Source of the DNA: Balneolaceae bacterium
Lineage (GTDB): Bacteria > Bacteroidota > Rhodothermia > Balneolales > Balneolaceae
Length of the DNA: 8,034 nucleotides
Reading direction: 5' to 3'
Assembly (NCBI GenBank): GCA_007126675.1
Contig: SLAU01000019.1
Coordinates: 1-8,034, forward strand
The notes beneath the pieces are model-generated. The model worked only from the letters and a program-made list of their open reading frames with translations. It was not told the DNA's origin and did not search any database. Both the position numbers and the translations under genes were made by a program. Below, piece by piece: positions 1 through 6,438 of the stretch (within the stretch, counting starts at the first letter, position 1; each line of letters opens with the position of its first letter).

Positions 1-29
1 GACCCATTCGCTGTACGCTCACGGGCCTG

Positions 30-68
30 TCCCCTCCTGTCTGCCGGCCAGGCAGGCTCAAGAGGGGA
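30..68. repeat. GC-rich nested hairpin downstream of hemC, cut repeat element
   Basis: TCCCCTC at 30-36 pairs exactly with GAGGGGA at 62-68, and inside this stem CTGCC at 41-45 pairs with GGCAG at 51-55. Read on the minus strand, the order is a CCCCTCTTGAG edge, an inserted palindrome, then GAGGGGA and a GC-rich tail running to the window edge. The edge and tail resemble the left arm of the repeat at 7280-7447, so this is probably a partial or variant copy of the same repeat type, with a second palindrome nested in it. It begins 7 nt past the hemC stop. No T-run follows on the minus strand, so a simple intrinsic terminator is not supported. Positions 1-29 contain no gene that I recognise. Confidence 0.55.
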
Positions 69-74
69 AATATT

Positions 75-992
75 TTACAACTTCCTCATATCCTCCACCA
101 GCTTATCCGCTCCCTGCGCAAGTAGTTTGCGGGCTGCAACGCGGCCAAGGCCTTTGGCTTTTTCAACGGGTGCTTTCATTTCAATATCGTATTGCAGTGA
201 ACCGTCAATTTTAAGTGCAACAGCATGCAGAATCACTTCGTCATCTTCGATCCAGGCGAATGCGCCGACGGGAGCGCTGCATCCGGCTTCCATTTCATTC
301 AAAAGTTCGCGTTCAATTCCGGTACACAGTTCCGTTTCTTTGTGATTCAGTTCAAAGGTAATTTCAATCATCTCATCATCTTCTTCACGTACCATTACGG
401 CCATTGCACCCTGTGCCGGGGCGGGAACCATCCAGTCCAGAAAATCAGTAATATGGTGTTCTAAATTAATTCGTTTCAAACCCGCTGCGGCGAAAATTGC
501 CCCATGCCAGTTATTCTCTTTCACCTTACGCAGACGGGTATTCACATTTCCGCGTATGTTGGTAATTTCGTGATTCGGATATCGGTGAAGCCATTGCGCT
601 TTTCTGCGATTACTGCTGGTGGCTATAACTGCCTTTAATTTCTCATCATCCAGAAAATCGTTTCCCCGCGGAGCTACCAGTGAATCCCTTGGATCTTCGC
701 GTTCCATAACTGCAGATACTTTGAGCAGCAGGGGATTTTCGGTTGGTAAATCTTTGTAGGAGTGAACCGCAAGATCAATCCGGTTTTCAAGAAGTGCGTC
801 ATCAAGAGCTTTAGTAAAAACACCTTTACCGCCCATTTCAGTCAGCGGCGTGGTCAAATCCAGATCACCTTCCGACTTTATAAAAACGATCTCTGTATTA
901 TGGCCAAGCTGCTGAAGCCTCTCTTCCACAAGCTTTGCCTGCCAGGTGGCAAGTTCACTATCGCGTGTGCCTATCCGGATCGGATGCTTCAT
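75..992 (-). CDS. hemC: Porphobilinogen deaminase (hydroxymethylbilane synthase)
   Basis: This cytosolic enzyme joins four porphobilinogens head to tail into hydroxymethylbilane, the linear precursor of uroporphyrinogen III. The 305-residue length is normal for the family. Visible hallmarks are IRIGTRDSELATWQA at 5-19, HSYKDLP with the catalytic aspartate D81, the substrate-binding ATSSNRRKAQ segment (124-133) with R129/R130, NIRGNVNTRLRK (145-156), APAQGAMAV (191-199) and EAGCSAPVGAFA (235-246). C238 in that last motif is the expected attachment site of the dipyrromethane cofactor. All key residues are present, so the enzyme should be active. The ATG at 992-990 overlaps the hemA TGA (991-989) in an ATGA, which fixes the start and suggests translational coupling. 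It is the last hem gene visible; hemD or hemE could follow beyond the left edge, but that cannot be seen. Confidence 0.97.
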   Translation of the reverse strand: MKHPIRIGTRDSELATWQAKLVEERLQQLGHNTEIVFIKSEGDLDLTTPLTEMGGKGVFTKALDDALLENRIDLAVHSYKDLPTENPLLLKVSAVMEREDPRDSLVAPRGNDFLDDEKLKAVIATSSNRRKAQWLHRYPNHEITNIRGNVNTRLRKVKENNWHGAIFAAAGLKRINLEHHITDFLDWMVPAPAQGAMAVMVREEDDEMIEITFELNHKETELCTGIERELLNEMEAGCSAPVGAFAWIEDDEVILHAVALKIDGSLQYDIEMKAPVEKAKGLGRVAARKLLAQGADKLVEDMRKL

Positions 993-2245
993 TTATCTTC
1001 GTCCGGCTGCAGCTTAAACATATCCTCCACCATTTTGGTAACATCTTCTGACTGGTGGTGATCTCTCAAATGTTCAATACTGTATGCGGCAATTTTATTT
1101 ACAATCCGTCGGGTGAGTTTCTCAACTTTTTCCTGATCCTCATTTAAGATCTTATTCCGGAAAAAATTTAACTCATCTTCCCGGATCAGCTCAAACTTAC
1201 GGGTAAGTGCCTTAATTGTCGGAACAACTCTTTGTTCGTTTAACCAAAGGCTGTAATCGGATAATTCTTCATCAATAATTTTCTTTACGAGAGGAATTTC
1301 TTTTTCTCTTTTCCGGTAGGCTTCATCCGTAACATCTCCCAGCATATCCATGTTTGCAACATCCACAAAATCGAGTGTAGCTACATTTGGATCAATGTTT
1401 CGCGGCACAGAGAGATCCAGCATCACTTTAAACTTGGGGCTTTCCATTGAAGGCTGCATATGCTCCGGACGAATCACCGGCTCACTTGCACCGGTTGCCA
1501 CAATTACCAGATCCGCATCAGCAATCTGTTCCGGCAGACGATCCATATCAGCAACTTCAAGGTTAAACTTATCAGCAACAAACTCAGCACGGTCGCGGGT
1601 TCGGTTGATTAGCGTTAGTTTGCTTGCACCCAGGTTGATGAGGTTTTTGCAGGTAACCTTACCGATTTTCCCGGTTCCAACAAGAAGTATATTTTTACTT
1701 TGCAGGTTGTCGAACGTTTTTGATGCAAACTGAACAGCAGCGTATGCAACGGTTGCAGCACCCTGCCCCAATGAAGTTTCATTTCTTGAGCGTTTATGTG
1801 CTCTGAAAACATGCTGCATCAAGCGATGCATTTCACCGGAAATCATGCCCTCAGAGGCAGAAAGTTCATACCCTTCTTTTACCTGTTTTACTATTTGGAG
1901 ATCTCCCAGAATTTGTGAATCCAGCCCGGTTGCTACTTTAAAAAGATGTTCGATCGCCAGGTTGCCATCCAGTTCAAATCCATACTTATGAAACTCATCC
2001 AGATTACCGTTTGAATATGTAGTAAGCAGCCGGATCAGCTCTTTGGTAGTGGCACCGTTTGCAAGAATTTCAGTACGATTGCAGGTAGAAACAATAAATA
2101 TACTATCGATGCCCTCACGTCTTGCTCCATCCAGAAACAGCTTTTTCTTTGCTGCATCAAGACTGAATTTTTCCCGAATTTCAACCGGAGCATCCCAGTG
2201 ATTGATTCCAATCAGGTTAAAATCATTCGTGGTTGGATGTATCAT
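989..2245 (-). CDS. hemA: Glutamyl-tRNA reductase (C5 pathway of 5-aminolevulinate synthesis)
   Basis: It reduces glutamyl-tRNA(Glu) with NADPH to glutamate-1-semialdehyde, the first committed step of tetrapyrrole synthesis by the C5 route. With the start at 2245 the protein has 418 residues. Motifs in order are LIGINHWDAPVEIREKF (11-27), VSTCNRTE with catalytic C55, GLDSQILGD (107-115) followed by QIVKQVKEGY, ETSLGQGA, the NADPH-binding Rossmann motif GTGKIG (190-195), INRTRDRAE, ATGASEPVI and MLDLSVPRNIDP. A C-terminal helical dimerisation region follows. The family motif usually has GE where this protein has GD (D115), a conservative change. An in-frame ATG at 2293 would add 16 residues and overlap hemH by 43 bp. 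I prefer 2245 because the protein then begins just before the conserved core and the gene starts 5 nt after the hemH stop. AGG lies directly against that ATG, too close for a standard Shine-Dalgarno. It ends in an ATGA overlap with hemC. Confidence 0.96.
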   Translation of the reverse strand: MIHPTTNDFNLIGINHWDAPVEIREKFSLDAAKKKLFLDGARREGIDSIFIVSTCNRTEILANGATTKELIRLLTTYSNGNLDEFHKYGFELDGNLAIEHLFKVATGLDSQILGDLQIVKQVKEGYELSASEGMISGEMHRLMQHVFRAHKRSRNETSLGQGAATVAYAAVQFASKTFDNLQSKNILLVGTGKIGKVTCKNLINLGASKLTLINRTRDRAEFVADKFNLEVADMDRLPEQIADADLVIVATGASEPVIRPEHMQPSMESPKFKVMLDLSVPRNIDPNVATLDFVDVANMDMLGDVTDEAYRKREKEIPLVKKIIDEELSDYSLWLNEQRVVPTIKALTRKFELIREDELNFFRNKILNEDQEKVEKLTRRIVNKIAAYSIEHLRDHHQSEDVTKMVEDMFKLQPDEDK

Positions 2246-2250
2246 CCTGC

Positions 2251-3372
2251 TTATACTGTTGCTTCTGTTTGTGATTTCTTTTTCCCATTCCATTGCACAG
2301 ATGACGAATCAATTTCGTGTCCCAATACACGAATTGTTTCTTCTGCCAATGCTTTTATATAATGCGGGTGATCGTTTAACCCCTTCATCACCGCAAAATT
2401 ATCAAACTCAAAGCCCTCTTCTTCCAGATCCTCTACAAGTTCAACTCCCAGTTCAAATAGTGTTTCAATATGATCGGTAACAAATGCTATAGGGATCATC
2501 AGAAAATTTTTGATTCCGTACTCAAGATGTCTTCGCACCAAATCTTCGGTATTAGGCTGAGTCCATTTTTGCGGACCCACTCTTGACTGAAAACCAAGCC
2601 AGTATGAGTTTTTAACTTCCCTGCGCTCCATGATGGCTTCCATAGTTTCTTTAATTTCTACCGTGTACGGATCGCCACTTCGAACCTCAAGCAGAGGCGT
2701 ACCGTGTGCTGAAAAAATGAAGTGAGTTTTATTTCTTGTATCATCATCCATTTCAGAAAGTGCTTCATCTATGCGGTCATTAAACGCCTGCAAATATGAT
2801 TCATTGAGGTGGTAGTTTTTCACATGAAATTCTTTCCATGGAGTTCCTTCATCTCCGAACTTTTCCTTCACTACATTTTCCCAGTCGCGAAAGCTGCTTC
2901 CTGTTGTTGTCCATGAAAACTGAGGGTAAAGAGGCATTAATACAGTGTGTGTAATACCATCCTCAATCATGTCATCCATAACCTGGTCAGCAAACGGTAA
3001 CCAGTAGCGCATGCATGTATAAACTTTTACATCATGTTCAGGAAGTATATTGCTAAAATATTTTTCAAGAGTTCTGCGCTGAGACTCCGTTAATCCATTA
3101 ATCGGTGAGCAACAGTCGGATACGACCTTATTTTTTCGATTAAAGCAATGCTTGCTTCCCGTACAGCCTTTCGGGCATCCGTTTATTTCTTTGTAATCTT
3201 CGGCTACATTCGGCGCCCTGAATTTTGATATAACATTGGCAAATAACTTCTGTGTAACTCCTCCCCCTAATTTGATGATATCTTCATCACTGAATAAATT
3301 TTTTAAAAATATACGGACGTTATCCTCATGGGTGGGACCGCCCAAATTCATTAATACAACACCTACTCGCAT
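2251..3372 (-). CDS. hemH: Ferrochelatase with an internal five-cysteine insertion (probable [2Fe-2S] type)
   Basis: It inserts Fe2+ into the porphyrin at the end of haem synthesis. From the ATG at 3372 the protein has 373 residues; a TTG two codons upstream (3378) is also possible. Family marks are VLMNLGGPTHEDN near the N-terminus, MRYWLPF, YPQFSWTTTGSS, FSAHGTPL with the metal-site histidine H223, QSRVGPQKWTQP, and FVTDHIETLFELGVE with the catalytic glutamate E303. Where many ferrochelatases run directly into a GGSPL-like motif, this one has an insertion with C66, C70, C76, C87 and C88 (CX3CX5CX10CC) ending in CCSPINGLT. From memory, Myxococcus xanthus ferrochelatase binds a [2Fe-2S] cluster through four cysteines in an internal segment of about 20 residues; this pattern fits that class, but cluster binding is inferred. 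It is the first gene of the visible hem operon, 5 nt before hemA. No membrane segment is evident. Confidence 0.96.
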   Translation of the reverse strand: MRVGVVLMNLGGPTHEDNVRIFLKNLFSDEDIIKLGGGVTQKLFANVISKFRAPNVAEDYKEINGCPKGCTGSKHCFNRKNKVVSDCCSPINGLTESQRRTLEKYFSNILPEHDVKVYTCMRYWLPFADQVMDDMIEDGITHTVLMPLYPQFSWTTTGSSFRDWENVVKEKFGDEGTPWKEFHVKNYHLNESYLQAFNDRIDEALSEMDDDTRNKTHFIFSAHGTPLLEVRSGDPYTVEIKETMEAIMERREVKNSYWLGFQSRVGPQKWTQPNTEDLVRRHLEYGIKNFLMIPIAFVTDHIETLFELGVELVEDLEEEGFEFDNFAVMKGLNDHPHYIKALAEETIRVLGHEIDSSSVQWNGKKKSQTEATV

Positions 3373-3584
3373 CTTCAAATCTTTATTTTATGGTAAACAG
3401 GGAATTACAACCATGAAAGAAACCCATTTTATATGAAGCAACAGTGAAGAGATTCTTTAGAATACATCTAAACTTACTGAGGCGATTCTCGTATATGAAT
3501 ATTGTTTTACAAAAGAACTGCATCTTTAATTTGCTTTCTTTGTGCAGTATCAAGTAGATTCACGCAAATCAGAATTGTTTCAGT
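3373..3584. promoter_or_regulatory. Divergent intergenic region between hemH and the MIP-channel gene
   Basis: This 212-bp AT-rich gap must hold the promoters for the leftward hem operon and the rightward channel gene. It contains no convincing coding frame. A short palindrome, ATTCT-TT-AGAAT, lies at 3452-3463 and could be an operator, but nothing ties it to a known regulator. I could not pick a convincing hemH promoter. No riboswitch-like conserved structure is recognisable in the hemH leader. Confidence 0.5.
3502..3533 (+). promoter_or_regulatory. Candidate promoter of the MIP-channel gene
   Basis: TTGTTT at 3502-3507 and TTTAAT at 3525-3530 are separated by 17 nt, an acceptable sigma70-like spacing; the -10 box matches TATAAT at 5 of 6 positions. 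The same stretch can be read in Bacteroidota style as a TTG near -33 and TTAATTTG at 3526-3533, one base from TAnnTTTG. It lies about 50 nt upstream of the ATG at 3585. In AT-rich DNA such matches occur by chance, so this is only a candidate. Confidence 0.35.
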
Positions 3585-4202
3585 ATGACTAAATACGTGA
3601 CCGAGGCTATCGGCACGCTTTTGTTGACTTTTACTGTCGGGTTAACATCAGATCCCGTTGCCATTGGAACAGTGCTAATTGCTCTCATTTATGTATGTAT
3701 CCACAAATCGGATGCACACTTTAATCCCGCTGTCTCGATTGCAGCCTGGGCACGGGGGAAGTTGTCTCCGGGGGAATTGGCAGGATACCTGACCGGACAA
3801 TTTAGTGGTGGTATATTGGCTGCAGGCCTGTGCTGGTGGATAACAGATGTCACTTTCTATTCGGCACCCGATCCTTCCGCTACTACTCTCCAATTTATTT
3901 CTATAGAGCTAATATTCTCCCTGCTTCTTATCCTCACCTACATCATGTTGATTTATCCGGCAAAGCGTAGAAAGAATCCGGTATATGGTGTAATTATCGG
4001 TATTGTATTCGCGGGTTGTTTGTTGGTAAGCCAGCCCATTGCAGGTACAGGATTAAACCCCGCTATAACTACAAGTTTTGCACTATTCGATTACATGAAC
4101 TTTGGAGATGCCTATCAGTTTTTGCCTGTTTACATTTTGGCACCATTTATTTCGGGTCTGTTAGCATCTGTGCTTCACCGTATACTGCTTAGTGAAAAGT
4201 AG
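3585..4202 (+). CDS. MIP/aquaporin-family channel with non-canonical selectivity filter
   Basis: This inner-membrane channel of the major intrinsic protein fold has 205 residues, slightly shorter than typical aquaporins, with hydrophobic segments consistent with six membrane helices. The two half-helix signatures are present: HFNPAVS with N47-P48-A49, and GTGLNPAITT with N158-P159-A160. In water and glycerol channels the second NPA is nearly always followed by an arginine that forms the selectivity filter; here it is I161. Counting back from the second NPA by the E. coli AqpZ pattern, the filter histidine position appears to be L146. The pore is therefore predicted to be unusually hydrophobic, and its substrate cannot be named. 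Similar bacterial channels with NPAV at this site exist from memory, so this may be a lineage feature. The gene has no Shine-Dalgarno, is divergent from hemH, and its stop lies 2 nt from that of the convergent kinase gene. Confidence 0.88.
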   Translation: MTKYVTEAIGTLLLTFTVGLTSDPVAIGTVLIALIYVCIHKSDAHFNPAVSIAAWARGKLSPGELAGYLTGQFSGGILAAGLCWWITDVTFYSAPDPSATTLQFISIELIFSLLLILTYIMLIYPAKRRKNPVYGVIIGIVFAGCLLVSQPIAGTGLNPAITTSFALFDYMNFGDAYQFLPVYILAPFISGLLASVLHRILLSEK

Positions 4203-4204
4203 AA

Positions 4205-5605
4205 TTATGATTGCTCGTTACGCGGCAATTTAAAAGAAAACTCAGAACCTTTCCCGGGCTTACTTTCTACTTGTATATCACTTCCGTGTGCATTCAAAAT
4301 ACTTTTTACAACGGATAACCCAAGACCGGTACCTCCTTTATCTCTTGAGCGTGCTTTATCGGTTCTGTAAAAACGATCGAACAATCTCGATAAATGATCT
4401 TCAGAAATTCCAATTCCCGTATCTGATACTTTAACAGTAACTTCATCTCCCTGCTCCTGCACACTTATTTTGATTTTGCCTTTGTTTGTGTATTTGATGG
4501 CATTCGATACAAGGTTTTCCAGAACCTGTTCTATTTTATCGGGATCCGCATAAATCATGCAGCGTTTAGTATCTGCTTCAAGTTCCAATCCCTTTTCTGC
4601 TGCACGGCCATCATACAAAGCAATGACATGCTTCACAGACTTTCCAATATCAAACATTTTCTGTTCAATAAAATAACTGTCAGAATCATATCGCTGAAGT
4701 GTTACAAGATCTTTGAATAACCGATTAATTCTTTCCGTTTGGCGCGATGCTGTTTCGATATACTCTTTACGCTTTTCATCACTCAGATTATCCATTTCAA
4801 GCATTTCGAGTGATCCCGATATGGTGTGCAGCGGATTTCTGATTTCATGAGTAATATCAGCAAAAAACTGGCTTTGTTTTTCATATAGCTGCTTCATCTC
4901 CTCATTATCAGCCCGGAAACGATGTGCCATCTGATTTAGTGATTCTGCCAGCGTGCCAAACTCATCTTTGCGGTCCACATCAATGGTGCGGTTAACATTT
5001 CCTGATGCAATATCACGTGCAGCAGATTCGAGCTGAATAATGGGCCGCGATATATACCTGGAAAAAAGTATACTTACCAATATAACCAAGCCCATTGAGA
5101 TGAACATTCCTGTGTAAATGATCCAGCGAATGGTTTTGATCGGTTCGTAAATCTGGTCTTTGAAAATGCTCACTTTCAGGAATTCTGCCGGATTTTGCGC
5201 ACCACTTACTTTTGAGTATGCAGTCAGCTCATCTTCTTCTGAATCCACCAAAAGATGTACCTGATCAGTTTCAATAAGCTGAACAAATATCTGCTCATCT
5301 AAATAATCTGAATCGGCAGCCTCTTCATGATATGGCACACTTGCAAATAAAAGTCCATCCATATCATAGATAGAAAGCCGGTACCCCGAAGTTCTTGCCG
5401 CCTCATTTAGGTTTGTCTCAAAGTAATCATCGTGCTGAAGGTTGCGAATGGTGATGGCCAGCCATTCCGTATCATTTAGAATTTGCTGCTCACCTTCATT
5501 TAGCAGATAATTTCGTATAAAAAGAATTGAATAACTGCTGATGGCTGTGATGCCGAAAATCAACAGCAGTATAAACGTCCAGGCAAGTTTCGCGCGAATG
5601 CTCAT
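4205..5605 (-). CDS. Membrane sensor histidine kinase (HAMP-HisKA-HATPase)
   Basis: This 466-residue inner-membrane kinase is the partner of the response regulator encoded just upstream. TM1 is at about 8-30, followed by an acidic extracytoplasmic sensor domain at about 31-160. TM2 lies at about 161-182, a HAMP linker at about 183-235, and a HisKA dimerisation domain whose H-box FFADITHEIRNPLH carries the phosphorylated H253. The ATPase domain shows the N-box NLVSNAIKYT (N368), the G1 box DTGIGI (D395), the F-box LFDRFYRT and the G2 box GTGLGL (425-430). All catalytic boxes are intact. The sensor contains RLSIYDMDGLLFAS (76-89), which resembles a PAS-like/Cache strand, but I cannot name the ligand. 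Its ATG overlaps the regulator stop in an ATGA (5605-5602), implying coupled translation. Only 2 nt separate its stop from that of the converging channel gene. Confidence 0.96.
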   Translation of the reverse strand: MSIRAKLAWTFILLLIFGITAISSYSILFIRNYLLNEGEQQILNDTEWLAITIRNLQHDDYFETNLNEAARTSGYRLSIYDMDGLLFASVPYHEEAADSDYLDEQIFVQLIETDQVHLLVDSEEDELTAYSKVSGAQNPAEFLKVSIFKDQIYEPIKTIRWIIYTGMFISMGLVILVSILFSRYISRPIIQLESAARDIASGNVNRTIDVDRKDEFGTLAESLNQMAHRFRADNEEMKQLYEKQSQFFADITHEIRNPLHTISGSLEMLEMDNLSDEKRKEYIETASRQTERINRLFKDLVTLQRYDSDSYFIEQKMFDIGKSVKHVIALYDGRAAEKGLELEADTKRCMIYADPDKIEQVLENLVSNAIKYTNKGKIKISVQEQGDEVTVKVSDTGIGISEDHLSRLFDRFYRTDKARSRDKGGTGLGLSVVKSILNAHGSDIQVESKPGKGSEFSFKLPRNEQS

Positions 5606-6303
5606 CCATTTACCAAATCTTTATTGAGGCCATATCCCATTCCACGATATGTTTTTATGATCTCTGATGAATCTTCCATTTTAAGCCTAAGATTTTTGAT
5701 ATGAACATCAACTGTCCGGTCAAATACATACCGGTCATCGTCACCGATATGTTCAAGAATTTGCTGCCGGGAATAAACGATTTTCGGATTTTTGAAGAAG
5801 AGTTCAGCTAAGGCATATTCGGTTGAAGTGAGATCCAGCCTTTTCTCCCCCAGATATAAATCCTTCCCGTTTGTATCGAGGTAGAGATCGCCATACTGTA
5901 TCCATTTGCTTGTCTGAGGCTTTTGGCGGCGAAGCAGAGTTTCAACCCGGGCCAGTACAAGTTTAAGGCTCGCAGGTTTTGAAATATAATCGTCTGCACC
6001 TAATTCGAGCCCTTCAATTTCATCTTTTTCACGATCTTTGGCTGTGAGAAAAATAACCGGTATGTCCGCAAGAACCGGGTGGCTGCGGATTCTTCTGCAA
6101 ATCTCTTTTCCATCCACATGCGGCACCATGATATCCAGAATGGCGAGGTGAATTTCCGGCGCTCTGTTTTCAATCAGATCTGTGGCTTCCTTTCCGTCAT
6201 AAGCTGTTAATACATTAAAACCATTCAGCTCAAGAAAGTTTGCGAGCATGTCGGCCGGTTCTTTTTCGTCCTCAACAAGTAATATTGTATACTTTGGTGG
6301 CAT
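5602..6303 (-). CDS. OmpR/PhoB-family response regulator
   Basis: This cytoplasmic transcription factor has 233 residues, typical for the family. The receiver domain (about 5-125) has the acidic pocket E11/D12, the phospho-acceptor D57 in LDIMVP, the switch threonine T87 in FLTAKD, and K109 in SKPAS. The C-terminal winged-helix DNA-binding domain (about 135-228) shows LDLTSTEYALAELF, the recognition region RTVDVHIKNLRLKM, and the closing IKTYRGMGYGL. It should be phosphorylated by the kinase encoded immediately downstream, with which it shares an ATGA overlap. The regulon cannot be read from sequence; nearby candidates are this operon itself, the divergent dehydrogenase and the convergent channel. 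The upstream sequence is AT-rich with no Shine-Dalgarno, and the start is placed at the ATG just before PPKYTILLVEDE. Confidence 0.96.
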   Translation of the reverse strand: MPPKYTILLVEDEKEPADMLANFLELNGFNVLTAYDGKEATDLIENRAPEIHLAILDIMVPHVDGKEICRRIRSHPVLADIPVIFLTAKDREKDEIEGLELGADDYISKPASLKLVLARVETLLRRQKPQTSKWIQYGDLYLDTNGKDLYLGEKRLDLTSTEYALAELFFKNPKIVYSRQQILEHIGDDDRYVFDRTVDVHIKNLRLKMEDSSEIIKTYRGMGYGLNKDLVNG

Positions 6304-6438
6304 TTCGAAAAATTAATGATAACATTTGGGGTTTGAAAATAATGAAATTCCTTAAAGATTTACTGTTCAGCCTTTAAACAAATGAAGGCTATATAAACTA
6401 TATTTTGATAGTCATATTTTCCTAATCAAATATTTTAT
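6304..6438. promoter_or_regulatory. Divergent intergenic region with inverted repeats (response regulator / SDR)
   Basis: This 135-bp gap separates two divergent genes and should hold both promoters. Two inverted repeats stand out. AGCCTT at 6369-6374 faces AAGGCT at 6385-6390 across 10 nt, and TTTGAT at 6404-6409 faces ATCAAA at 6425-6430 across 15 nt. The second lies immediately upstream of the dehydrogenase start. Either could be an operator, possibly for the adjacent OmpR-type regulator, but that family usually binds direct repeats, so the link is weak. TATAAA at 6392-6397 could be a -10 box, but no -35 partner is clear. Confidence 0.35.

Noticed and set aside
30..68. Hairpin after hemC as an intrinsic terminator of the hem operon
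   Set aside because: On the minus strand the stem is followed by CAGGCCCG and not a T-run, so intrinsic termination is not supported; the operon may continue past the edge.
762..1061. Plus-strand 99-codon open frame across hemC/hemA
   Set aside because: It is antisense to two well-conserved genes and low in complexity, with no supporting motif.
1350..1733. Plus-strand 127-codon open frame within hemA
   Set aside because: It is wholly antisense to the conserved catalytic and NADPH domains of hemA, and its serine/arginine-rich translation matches no family I know.
3376..3378. TTG at 3378 as the hemH start
   Set aside because: An ATG lies two codons downstream and begins the typical MRVGVVLMNLGGP N-terminus, so TTG is possible but less likely.
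3373..3584. Riboswitch or RNA thermometer in the hemH leader
   Set aside because: The leader is AT-rich and short, with no conserved aptamer features or strong multi-stem structure that I can identify.
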